NCBI RefSeq assembly: GCF_019320115.1
Contig: NC_089598.1
Span: 85,699,560 to 85,763,559, forward strand
Direction of reading: 5' to 3'
Length of the DNA: 64,000 nt
From: Miscanthus floridulus
Taxonomy: Eukaryota > Streptophyta > Magnoliopsida > Poales > Poaceae
The first letter of the stretch is position 1. The number at the start of each line of letters is the position of its first letter. The position numbers and the translations under genes were made by a program. This document shows, piece by piece, positions 33,785-44,786 of the stretch. The notes below the pieces were generated by a model. It made no database searches and was not told the DNA's origin. It saw only the letters and a list, made by a program, of their open reading frames with translations.

Positions 33785-36700
33785 TTGATGGGCCTCGATA
33801 ACATGATCTTCTCGACGGGATCAATTTTCATCTTCTGGATCTACGAGGCAGACGACGATGGCAAGCTCCAGGGACGCCTCCTCAAGGATAAGAAAACCAC
33901 GAAGACCCCACTCTTTCGGCGACTTCAACAGAAGAACTCACCGGAAAGTTCTCACAGCTCACGATGTCTGATCCAACTTAGATTTCACGATCAACCAACT
34001 TCGACTCTGACTCAGGATGCACCTCCAAGCCAGAATCACAGTTGGTTTCTCCCTGCGGCGGTCCGAGTTCTTTTCCGCTAGGACTCCGCAACGCAGCTTC
34101 GATACATCAAGGAGTCAACTCAGCTGGCCTATAGAGTTCTTCCAGGCAACCGAGTTCCTTCCCCTTCGGACTACACAGCATGGCAGCATCTTATCAAGCA
34201 CTACTCCAAGGATCAGCCAGTCCAGTACAGAGGGTACCTCTGACAGGAGCTCAGAAGGGCCTCATACTGACCATAACATCCCAAGATTACTTCGTCCACT
34301 GGTCGGGTTCTATCTCCAAAGGTGAGGACACCCGACTAGTTGACACAGCTGCGGTTCTACCTTACCAAGAAGGAAGTATGCAGCCTGATCGGTTGCTTGG
34401 TTCGTATCGTTGCTGGTTCATGAAGAAATACTGCTGGCTGGTTTGTGTGAGAGAAACATATTGTTTCGGCTGGAAATTTACGATCGTTTACGACAAGCCA
34501 CAGCCAAACAAACAGGCTGATGCTCTACGACACTGATGTCTCCACCAAGATCATCAATGACTCTGGTAGCACGGTCACAAATGGAGGAGCAGCACGCACG
34601 CGAGAAGTATTAATGATTCGCCGACCGCCATTGGTCCCTCCAAAAGCACCCGACATCAGGTCCTCGGATGAGTCAGAATCCAACATATCACCCAACGCTC
34701 AGGAGTACGACGACGAGACTGAAAGCCAGAAACAAGCCAGGGAAAGGAGGAATAAACTGAAGCAAGGGCGCAGACGCCAGGCCCAGCAATGCAAAGAAGC
34801 TTGGGTTAAGTATGAATCTGACCTGGCCGAGTACAATAGGAAGAAATCAGAACATGAGGCTGAAGAAAGACGGATCGCCGGGAGGGCACACAATTCTCCG
34901 TATGACAAGATCTGAGAAATAATTGAAGAACTCGAAGCTATTTCACATCCCAATGAAGAACAAGAACGTTTCCGAGAAGTTCTTCGATCAATATCCTTAA
35001 GAGTACAAGGTAGAAGGACCAGCTCGAGACAACCCGCCCGATCAGAATCACAGAGACAAGAGAACCAAAGTCAAAGAAGATCTGCTTTTGAAAGACTAGG
35101 ACCCAATGGAAGCAGCAACAGAGAAAGTAGGGGAGACCAAAATCAGAGCAATCGGATTGAGCAACAAAGGGAAAATAGGAGTAGGTTACCGGTTCAAACA
35201 GCTCCACAAAACTACTCTCGCCGGATCAATAGTTGCAGGAGGGAGGGGCTGAATCTGAATATAAAGAAGCCAGAGTACACGACGTGTTCCCTTGTTTTGC
35301 GAACCGACTTCTCTTAGTACGACTGCCTCACAAATTCAAACCTTCAAACCACTCCAAGTATGATGGCAAGACCGAACCCAAGCGGTGGCTCAGGATCTAC
35401 TCTCAGTCGATTGAACTAGCTGGGGGTGATGATGACATCAAAGCACTTTTCTTCCCCATGGCACTAGAGGCCACGCCGCTCCAATGGTTCGATAAGCTAA
35501 GACCCAGATCAATCAGAGAATGGGAAGACTTGTAGAGAGCTTTCTGTGAAAATTTTGTGGGCATCATCACTCACCCTGTCACTTACGCAGAACAAATGCC
35601 ACTCGGTCAAATTACTCTACCGGTTACATTTGGAACACCTACCAACTATCGCACCGAGTTCATAAGTTCGAAGTAGCAGACTTCGAGTCATCATATCACG
35701 CTATTCTTGGAAGACCACCATTAGCCAAATTCATGGCAGTACCACATTACCCATACCTCTTGCTCAAGATGCCAGGGCCCAACGGTGTACTCTCTCTCCG
35801 AGGCGATTTGAAGCGTGCTTTCGACTGCGATGTTCAAGCAATCTAAATTGCAGCAAAAGCACAGGCAGCCAGCGGAAGGGAAGAAATAGCTACCGTCGCT
35901 ATAGAAATGAACCCAGAGGAGCTAGAGATCTCGGCTAAGAGACCTAGCATCCTTGCGCCTCCAAAAGAAGCCGACGTGAAGCAAATTGACTTGGGTACTG
36001 GTGATCCCGCCAAGACAGCGACCATCAGTGCCCACCTCTCGGCAAAAAGGAACTTGCGCTCACCAAATTTCTCTGGGACAACAAAGATATCTTCGCTTGG
36101 AAGCCGGCCGACATGTCAGGTGTCCCAAGAGAGTTGGCTGAGCACATAATTGATGTCAATGAAGGCTCCAAACCTGTAAAGCAATGGCTACGACGATTTT
36201 CACCCGACAAGAAGGCAGCAATCAAAAAGGAGATTGCGAAATTAATGGCAGCAGGGTTCATAAGGGAAATCCTCCATCCAAATTGGTTGGCCAATCCAGT
36301 TTTAGTGCAGAAAAAGAACACAGTAGAGTAGCGCATGTGCGTTGACTATATAGACCTCAACAGGCCCGAAGGACCTGTTTGGGCTACCGTGCATTGACCA
36401 AATTATTGATTCAACCGCTGGATCTGCTCTGCTATCATTTCTTGACTGTTACTTAGGCTACCATCAGATTGCACTAAGAAAAGAAGATCAAAGCAAGACC
36501 TCTTTCATCACACCATTCGGCGCCTACTGCTACAAGACCATGTCGTTTGGACTCAAGAACGCTGGCGCTACTAATTAGAGAGCCATCCAAACATGCCTAG
36601 GTGAGTAGATTGGCAAGAACGCATAAGCCTATGTTGATGGCATAGTAGTAAAGACAAAAGATCTAGACATGCACATTGAAGACTTAAAGCAAACCTTCGA

Positions 36701-36971
36701 GAACTTAAAGAAGTGGAAGTGGAAGCTCAACCCAAACAAGTGTGTTTTTGGTGTTCCATCAGGACAACTACTTGGATTCTTGGTTAGTCATCATGGAATC
36801 GAGGCCAGCACCAAGCAAATTCGAGCTATAATAGAGATGGGTCCCCCTCGCTATGTCAAGGATGTTCAAAAGCTAACGGGTTGCATGGTAGCTCTCAATC
36901 GCTTTATCTCATGACTTGGCGAGAAGGGACTACCCTTTCTTAAGCTACTAAAGAAAACAGGTAAGTTCAGG
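33785..36971 (+). pseudogene. Decayed Tat-like gypsy element A: gag, protease and RT remnants
   Basis: A leader ORF (GLDNMIFSTGSIFIFW) is followed by a charged gag segment (34606-35230) and a gag core (PKRWLRIYSQSIELAGG, then TPLQWFDKLRPRSI) that stops at 35533. A short protease-like remnant follows (SSYHAILGRPPLAKFM at about 35690, then MPGPNGVLSLRGDLKRAFDC), so most of the region between gag and protease is deleted. RT motifs follow (WKPADMSGVPRELAEH, FIREILHPNWLANPVL, CVDYIDLN, KCVFGVPSGQLLGFLVS, KLTGCMVALNRFIS) with several stops and frame changes. Coding stops at 36971, where a copia element is inserted after LLKKTGKF. It is non-functional and could only move in trans. Confidence 0.8.
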
Positions 36972-38440
36972 TGTGAAGGGAATCATGATGCCAAAGAGGG
37001 GGGGTGAATTAGGCAACTTAAAATTCTAACTCTAAACTATGTCCACTTTTTCTAACCTTAGCAAAACCTATGCAAAAGACAAACTATCTAAATGTGCAAC
37101 TATGGTTTTGCTAATATGTTGCTATCTCTACCACAAAAGGAGTAATGTAATCAATGTAAATGCGGAAGCTAAAGAACAAGGTAGAGATATGCAAACTCCC
37201 GTCGATGACTCCGGTATTTTTACCGAGGTATCGAGAAGCGCGCAAGCTTCCCCTAGTCCTCGTTGGAGCCCCTCACAAGGAATCCCTCGCAAGGGTCAAG
37301 CTCCTAGTCGGGTAACTCCGTGGATAGCCTCGGGGCTTCCCCACACGCAAGTGGGTCTCTGACGTGCCTTCTGGCAAGCCTCTTCCGAGATGCTCCCCGC
37401 TGTCTTCACTATCAAGCTTCCGGCCGAAACACCGTGGGCCTTGTTCCCTCCAGTACACGGTGGCGGCCACACCACAAATGCGGTTGGTGTGATCTCGTAA
37501 GACTACAAGCCCCTTTGATGTACAACAATGGTGTGCACAAGCACCGAGTGGTAAGAGGCATGCAAACCTCACTAAAACTAGGCCTAAACCTAGAGTAAGC
37601 GCATAAGCGGTGATCTAATCAACCTAAGCACTTCACAAAGCACCTACGCTAATCACCTAATAAAATACTAAGCACTATGCAAGTGGAGATCACTAAAATG
37701 GTGTATCAATACCCTTGGTATGTTTCCTCAGCTCCACCATACTCAAATGGCTGGTTGGGGTTGTATTTATAAGCCCCACTGAGAAAGTAGCCGTTGGGGA
37801 CGAAATCTCGCTTTTCTGCTACTGACCGAACGCTGGAGTCGTCCTGATCGGACACGTCCGGTCGTCCCGACCGTTGGAGCCGCAAACAACTGATCGGACG
37901 CTGCCAGTGTCTGGTCACTTGCCACCGGACGTGTCCGGTCGCAAGTTCATCGCTCTAGAACCTCTCTGTACTCAATCGGACGCTGCTGTCCTGCGTCCGG
38001 TCGGTTTTGCCGCCAGCGTCCGGTCACTTGCTGAGTGTGTTGTCGGGCTAATGAACAGTTCCATCGGTGCATCCGGTCGATTCACTTGTTCAGCGTCCGG
38101 TCGCTGCTTGCTGATGCTGAGCCACTGGTCGGAGCGTCCGGTCACTTTTCTCCAGCGTCCGGTCACTTATGTGAGCTCGTTTCTTCGTGATCTTGCGTAT
38201 GGCTTGGTTTCTATCTTCGTGCTTGGACTTTGCTTGATATCTTGGGTCTTCTCTTATGCTCCTAAGGTCTTGCTTGTGGTGTTGATCCTCGGATCATCAC
38301 GTCGCCTCCGTCCAAGTCACGTCTTGCACCCTATTGAACTACAAAACAAACACTTGCAAATTCATTAGTCCAATTTGGTTGTGTTGGTCATCAAATACCA
38401 AAATCCAAAGTAAATGGGCCTAGGGTCCATTTTCCTTACA
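36972..38440 (-). mobile_element. 3' LTR of SIRE/Maximus-like copia element
   Basis: In minus orientation the LTR begins TGTAAGGAAAATGGACCC at 38440 and ends near 36972. Next to its start lies a polypurine tract (minus strand AAAAAGGGGAAGAT, 38441-38455), so this is the 3' LTR and the element body extends to higher coordinates. The junction at 36971/36972 interrupts gypsy A coding. Within the LTR the word CGTCCGGTC (or a one-base variant) occurs about eight times between 37850 and 38165. The superfamily call rests on resemblance to grass SIRE/Maximus LTRs and on the flanking antisense-like text, since no copia pol lies inside the window. Confidence 0.6.
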
Positions 38441-38672
38441 ATCTTCCCCTTTTTGGTGATTGATGACAACACGACCAAAGCAAGCAAATAATAGAATTTT
38501 GAAATTTTAAAAACTACCTACTTGCTAGGATGCAATGCAAGAGGCAAGATTATATGATGCTAAAAGATACTACTTGTAAGATTACATAAAAACTTATCTT
38601 GCCCTTGCAAATGTCCCCATTTGGTATTATGGATTTAAGCCCTGCTTCCAATAAATTCTCCCCATTACATAG
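38441..38672 (-). mobile_element. Internal part of copia-like element, left piece
   Basis: Sequence between the 3' LTR and the RIRE2-like insertion. It holds the polypurine tract and non-coding text. CATAG at 38668-38672 is the left target duplication of the next insertion, and the copia body resumes at 63002. Confidence 0.55.
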
Positions 38673-39956
38673 TGTCGATGCAGAAAGTGACCAACTAGTG
38701 AATATTTGTAGTTTTGCCGTACGTTGTGATCGGAGGTGGCCTAGCACTCAATGACACAGGATTTATACTAGTTCAGGCAATGTGCCCTACGTCTAGTTTG
38801 GGTCGGTCAGTGACTTTGTTCCTGAGCCCAGGTGCTCAAAGTTTGTAGTGGGGTTACAAACGAGAAGGAAGAAGAAGGGGTGTACAGGAGGTCCGGTCGG
38901 CTCCGGTCGGAAGGGCCAAGAGCGTCAGGAGCTACGCTATGAGCTAAGTGTTCAAGCTTGTGCTTGGAGTCCGAACCCGGTGGTTCTATGGTCATGAGCT
39001 AGTGAACTTGATCGGTGCTTGTTATCTTCAAGAAGGGCTCTCCCTTTTTGTTGGAGGGGCGTGTCCCCTTTTATAGATAAAGGGGATGGCTTTACAAGTG
39101 AGAGGGTGAGGATACGTATGCTACCGAGCCTTGTTGCCCACGCCTACCGAGTCTTGTTGCCCACACCGGTGGGTACAAGATAATGGTAGGCACCTACAAC
39201 ACTGTTGATGTCACTGTAGAATGTCAGATGCTTATGGGAGGTCGTGCTGCCTTTTTCAGGGATGGTGGACGTCGGTACCTACAAATACTATTTGATGCCT
39301 AAAGGTATGTGAGGAGTCTCGCTATGTTCACCCGGTACGGTAAATCCTGGCGCCCATACCGCTATCGATGCCTAGAGGCACATGGGGGGCCTTATCGTAT
39401 GGGAGTTTTAGCGCCCCCTACAATACTGTAGAGGGAGATGTTGGCACGTACAATACTGTTTGTGTCAGGGTGGCTGCAGAGTACTGTTCTGTGCAGGGTA
39501 TGGTCCCTGGTGCAGTGGTTTTGACTTGTGAGCCTTGCCTTGCTTTTCTCCGCATGTCTTCTAGTTCCTACCGAGCGGGCGTCCCCAGTCAAATGGCTCC
39601 GGTCGGCTCTGAGTGCGCCGGTCGGAGAAGAGCGGTGAGCAGGGTTCCTGCGATCCCCGGTCGGAGACACGGGGTCAGAGTCAGAAGTAGTGTTTTGGGC
39701 CAGGCCTTCCGATCGGAGAGGCTGTCCGGTGGTGGCTGGAGTCAAAGCAAATGCTCCGGTCGGAGAGGTGGGCCGAAGCAGCCGACAAGAGGGCGATGTT
39801 CCTCTTCGGCTAGACCTTCCGGTCAGTGACTGGGCCACCCTTCCAGCTTGTCATTTTAGACTCTTGGGCCGGCCCATGAGTTACGTGCTGTCTGCTCGCG
39901 GCGAGCCTTGGCATGGAAGCCGGTCCCCGAGGGACCCCGGGGTTATGAACCCGACA
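38673..39956 (-). mobile_element. 3' LTR of RIRE2/Tat-like gypsy element
   Basis: A 1284-bp LTR. On plus it begins TGTCGATGCAG and ends GAACCCGACA, and it is similar along its length to 61727-63001. The element is in minus orientation, so this is its 3' LTR. Flanking duplications CATAG (38668-38672 and 63002-63006) bound the whole element. Several CCGGTCGG words occur near 39600-39830. Confidence 0.92.
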
Positions 39957-40194
39957 GGAGCCCCTGAGCCCCCGGGTGATTCGGGCAGAATCATCCGAGG
40001 GATTTTTGTCTTGCTGGCGGGTGCGTGCGAGCGCACCCGCCGGTGTAGCCCCTGAGCCCCCGGGCGGTTCGGGCAGAACCGTCTAGGGGGTTTCCTGTGT
40101 TACCAATGGTGGAGTTTTTATTTTGAGACAGAGTTTTGTCGCCCAAAGCGTCGTTGTGCAGCCGAGGCGGTTTTTTAGTTTGTTTTGAGAGATT
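39957..40194 (-). mobile_element. RIRE2-like 3' end with polypurine tract and GC palindromes
   Basis: The bases next to the 3' LTR read, on minus, GGGGGCTCAGGGGCTCC, which is a polypurine-tract-like primer. The phrase AGCCCCTGAGCCCCCGGG occurs twice (39959 and 40050), and each copy is followed by an inverted pair around TTCGGGCAGAA, giving potential hairpins. Confidence 0.55.
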
Positions 40195-41053
40195 GGGTGA
40201 GAGGGAGCTTGTGGATCCTGGCGTCGGTGCGCGCCGTGGGATCGAGCGAGGGAGTCGATCAAGGGTTTTGGATGAGACAGGGCTCACTGATCCTGGCGTC
40301 GATGCGCGCCATGGGATCGGGCGAGGTAGTTAGTTTTGGTCGAGACAGAGCTCACTGATCCTAGCGTCGATGCGCGCCATGGGATCAGGTGAGGCAGTTA
40401 GTTTTGGTCGAGACAGAGCTCACTGATCCTAGCATCGATGCGCGCTGTGGGATCGAGTGAGGGAGTCAGTCTTGGATGAGATAGAGCTCACTGATGCTAG
40501 CATCGATGCGCATCGTGGGATCGAGTGAGTCGGAGTCGTGTTTTGGACGAGACAGAGCTCACTGATCCTGGCATCGATGCGTGCTGTGGGATCGAGTGAG
40601 GGAGTCAGTCTTGGACGAGATAGAGCTCACTGATGCTAACGTCGATGTGTGCCGTGGGATCGAGTGAGGGAGTCAGTCTTGGTCGAGATAGAGCTCACTG
40701 ATGCTGGCGTCAATGCGCGTCATGGGATCGAGTGAGTCAGAGTCATGTTTTGGACGAGACAGAGCTCACTGGTCCTGGCATCGATGCGCGCCGTGGGATC
40801 GAGCGAGTTGGAGTCGTGTTTGGGACAAGATAGAGCTCACTGATCCTAGCGTTGATGCGTGCCGTGGGATCGAGCGAGGGAGTCAGTCTTGGATGAGACA
40901 GAGCTCACTAATGCTAGCGTCGATGCGTGCCGTGGGATCGAGCGAGGTTGTCAGTCTTGGTCGAGACAGAGCTCAATGATGCTGGCGTCGATGTGCGCCG
41001 TAGGATCGAGCGAGTCGGAGTCATGTTTTGGACGAGACAGAGCTCACTGATCC
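40195..41053. repeat. About 70-bp tandem repeat array, left part
   Basis: About 12 diverged units of roughly 66-80 bp, each with GAGACAGAGCTCACTGATCC, then GTCGATGCGCGCC and GGGATCGAGCGAG. The array lies in the untranslated region between pol and the 3' LTR of the RIRE2-like element. It is interrupted at 41053 by the CRM-like element and resumes at 53632. The open frames through it are by-products of periodic repeats. Confidence 0.9.
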
Positions 41054-41966
41054 TGATGAGGACATCACTCCTTCGGATGTACCAGCTGATCCTCCAACCG
41101 TCATGCAAGGTCCAATGACCCGGGCTCGAATGCGTCAACTCAATTTACAGGTGAGCTCGTTCTTAAGCTATCCTTTTCATACTTTTGAGAATAGACTACT
41201 ACCTAATGATGTTATCTTGCTTAGGAACATTGGAGAGGGTCAAGAGGGACTAAGAGGACGTGGAGGAGGTGATGATGACTAGCAAGGACGTCCAACACAA
41301 GTCGGAGTCCCAGTCCAACAAGAATTCGAGTCTGTCTTGGCCTCCAGGACCAGTCTGCCTTAAACTGGTCGCCCAGGACACATCCAGACTCCGTTTTCGA
41401 TGATCCACATATGAATGGAAAGCTAATTTGATAAGGAAGCTAATCCAAGTGGTTTCACATCAAAATCTATTCGGAATCAATGGGAATCGTCGAAACAAGT
41501 CAGTATCCAGAATATGCCAGGGTGCTGCGACACCGTCTTTTGGTCCGTTGGACCATGTATCGAGTTTGGGCCCATTAGGGGCGCGTCTAGGGGTCTTGCA
41601 TGACCCTAGAGTCTTTATAAACAGCCACCATCCCTCCATTAGGGTTTGGGTTTTGCTTAGATTATTCTGTCTAGAAACAGTTTCGCCGTTCATCGGTTTG
41701 TGAGACCCCAACTCGTGAGATTAATCTTTCATCTGCAATTTGGTTGCGTTCTTTCTTGTTCTTGCTTGTGTTCTTCGTTGCGCAAGCAGGGATTAGCCTT
41801 ATTGGCGAGGTCAAACTAGTCCGTGACTTGGTTGATAACCAGAGGAGCTATGGTGCTAAGATTGCAGGGTTCGATCTTTTGATCTGAAGCCGAATCGGTG
41901 TGTCATTCTCTACCACAACGATAGTTACCATCACCTGACGGAAGATCGGGATCCCCGTCTCCATTA
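41054..41966 (+). mobile_element. 5' LTR of CRM-like gypsy element
   Basis: 913 bp, beginning TGATGAGGACATC and ending GTCTCCATTA, the same length as the 3' LTR at 52719-53631. By eye about 50 of 913 positions differ, mostly transitions. GATCC flanks the whole element (41049-41053 and 53632-53636). Confidence 0.95.
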
Positions 41967-41968
41967 AG

Positions 41969-41980
41969 TGGTATCAGAGC
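41969..41980 (+). promoter_or_regulatory. Primer-binding site, initiator tRNA-Met type
   Basis: TGGTATCAGAGC starts two bases after the 5' LTR. This is the standard site complementary to the 3' end of plant initiator methionine tRNA used to prime minus-strand DNA synthesis. Confidence 0.95.
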
Positions 41981-43138
41981 TAAGGTATACCATCAGGTTT
42001 ACTTTTATTCCCTAGTTTGAGTGTTTCGTATTCGTCCCATAGTCCAGTGCCATACTCGTTTTTCCTATCCTAGAACCTTCCGCGCCCATAGCCTTTGTAT
42101 ATTTCAGTTTCAGAGTTTGTCGTATTGAGTTTGTATCCTAGTCAAGGTTTTGTTGTTGGTTAGGTCATGTTAGAGTCCAGTTCGTGTGTTTTCCCCCATC
42201 GTTTCCATCAAATCTTGGCTGTTGTGACCAATTTTGCACACATTGTTCCCGTTTTGTCCTCTAATTCAGAGCCAATTCTTAAAACTGGTCCAGTTTTCTC
42301 ATGCGAACTCCATTTTCGACGTTCCATATATGCAAATCGATCAGAAAATTTTTTTGGATCCGTCCATCCCCATTCTATTGGGGTTTGGAATTTTTAGATT
42401 GGTCAAAAAGTGGTCACAAGATCCTCGTTTCGTGGTCACAAGGTTTTTTTGTCGATTTTCATCCAGTTTTCTGAAAATTCCATAGGCCACGTCTTACACT
42501 TGTTTGAGCTCATATTTTCTGTGGTTAATTCTTTTGTGCTCCTAAGTAAAGGAAAAATATCAAAAAAATAAAATAAAAAAGTTGAATTTTCCCAAAAAAA
42601 CAACGACAGCCTAAAAAATAGAAAAAAAGAGGGGCAAAAGAGGAATAATATCTAGAGGAGCACATAGAGAAGCCCAAAGTGAGCTGTGTTTGCGTGTGCT
42701 GTCTGGTTCCTTGTTTGTGTTGCTGTTTCCATCCACCATACTTATTTTTCTCATACCTATCACCTTGCTATCCACCATACTTTTTTCACAACCTGGTACT
42801 TGCAACACTTTAGACCAGCAACGAGAACAAGTACTTGGGACTATAATTCAGCATTACTTTCTGTTACTGACTTGTGTGCTAGATATACATATTACTCTTT
42901 GTTTGCCTTCTAAGCTCCACAAATTCTTCAGATCAGTACAGACAAAGGGTCTTGCAATCTCGGTACCACTACCTCACAGGTATCACGAACCAGCCGCCGG
43001 TTGTACCGCCCACTGCTTTTGTTGGTAAGAACTTGGTAAGATGCTTCCACTTGCTGTGAAAAGTGACACCACTACAACCACGTAGTCATTTGGTAGGGAT
43101 AACTTTCACCGTTTGTTCCTGTTTTTGTGTTTACAATG
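41981..43138 (+). mobile_element. Leader region of CRM-like element
   Basis: An untranslated stretch between the primer-binding site and the gag start, T-rich, with no coding frame of note. A short A-rich run occurs near 42550-42630. Confidence 0.6.
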
Positions 43139-44786
43139 GCAGGAGGTGATCAGACTGAAGATAACAATCCTAAGGGTTTCAACGAGTGTGTTAGCCAAGA
43201 GCAACTACAAGCTATTGTAGAGGATGCCTAAAAAAGGATGAATGAGGCCGTTAGGAAGGCTGTCACTGACGCACTCATTGAACTCAACATTGGCAATAGC
43301 GTGGAGAGATTGGACAAGCGAATTTCCACGCTAACCGACAAGGTTACTGAGTTGGAAACCTTTGTGGCGGGCAACAATGACGTTTCCGGTAGCAACACCG
43401 ATGGTCAAGACACGGTGCATGATGCCGCTGGAAACATAGGTCGAGCAGCTGTCCGACAAGAGAGATTACGACAACGTCTTCGCCGCAACACGACAGGTAT
43501 GGGTGGTGTCCACCACCACCGTCAAGGTAATAATCACCGTGTGCTCGATGATCCTTATGCTAAAATTAAGTTCACAATACCATCTTTTTCGGGTCATTAT
43601 GATGCTGAGGGATATCTTGATTGGGAGATGACGGTAGAACAAAAGTTTAGTGCCCACCTTGTACCTGAGAAGCATAGAGTTAGACAAGATACTAGTGAGT
43701 TTAAGGATTTTGCCATTATTTGGTGGAATGGGCTAGCTGCACAGGATGCTTTACCTAGTACATGGGAAGAACTTAAGGTAGCTATGCGTGATCGTTTTGT
43801 TCCTCCTTCTTATTATAGAGATTTGCGTAAGAAATTGATGCGTTTAGAACAAGGAGATAAATTTGTACAGGATTACTATGGTGAGCTCCAAAAGGGATTG
43901 ATGCGCTGTAGTGTTGTGGAGGGAAACGAAGATGCCATTTGTCGTTTTTATTCGGGTTTGAGGCGTGACATTCAGGACATTATTGATTATAAAGAATTTA
44001 ACACTATCAACCAGTTGTTTTAGTTTGCTATGCTTGCAGAAAAGGAATTGCAGGGGCGTGAACAGCAGGGCAAGAGCAAGGTCAGCACCAGCACCTACAT
44101 GCCACGCTCGGCACCATCTTCGGGGCTGACCAAGCCAACCACTTTTCGGACGCCTCCACCAGCGAGCAAGCGACCAACAGCCTCTGGAGTTTCCGCTATA
44201 CCTAAGGCACCTCCCGCATGACCTTCAGATTTAGGTAAAAATTCTTTGCAGGTGCCTACCAAAAGTGCCTCATCCGTTGCATCGACGGGACGCACTTTGG
44301 GTATTCAGTGCCACCGCTGCCATGGCATTAGCCATGTGCAGAAGGACTGCCCAAGTCAGCGGGCATATATTGCTACAGAAGATGGTTACATCAGCATCTC
44401 TGACATTGAGGATGAAGAAGACCGAGATGCAGATGAGGATGATGGCAAAGTCCTTGGTGACGAGGCCACGACGTCCTATAGGAGCATCATTGTACAACGG
44501 GTGCTCAGCTCACAAGTCCAGCAACCTGAGAAGCTACAACGCCATAACTTGTTCTAGATTTTTTTCGTCATCAGCGACCGTCGAGCACGTGTCATTATTG
44601 ATAGAGGTAGCTGCAACAATTTGGTGAGTTCTAATTTGGTCAAGAAGCTTAGCTTGACCACACGCCCACACCCACGTCCATATCATATTCAGTGGCTAAA
44701 TGATTCTGGTAAAGCAAAGGTAACACAAACTTGTAGAGTTTCATTTTCCATTGGTTCTTATGCTGATTCTGTTGATTGTGATGTGG
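43139..44786 (+). pseudogene. CRM-like gag and start of protease, with four in-frame stops
   Basis: Gag starts at an ATG at 43137 (MAGGDQTEDNN). The frame is continuous to the nested insertion except for stops at about 43229, 44021, 44219 and 44555. A retrotransposon gag core (KFTIPSFSGHYDAEGYLDWE, then FVPPSYYRDL, then VQDYYGEL) is followed by a CCHC zinc knuckle (CHRCHGISHVQKDC, about 44309-44350) and an acidic stretch. The protease then follows, with an active-site-like DRGS in place of the usual small-residue motif. It breaks off after DSVDCDVV, where the 4.9-kb element is inserted. The product is non-functional as it stands. Confidence 0.88.

Noticed and set aside
40195..41053. CRISPR-like array
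   Set aside because: The units are diverged and contiguous, with no unique spacers, no associated genes and a plant context. It is a minisatellite.
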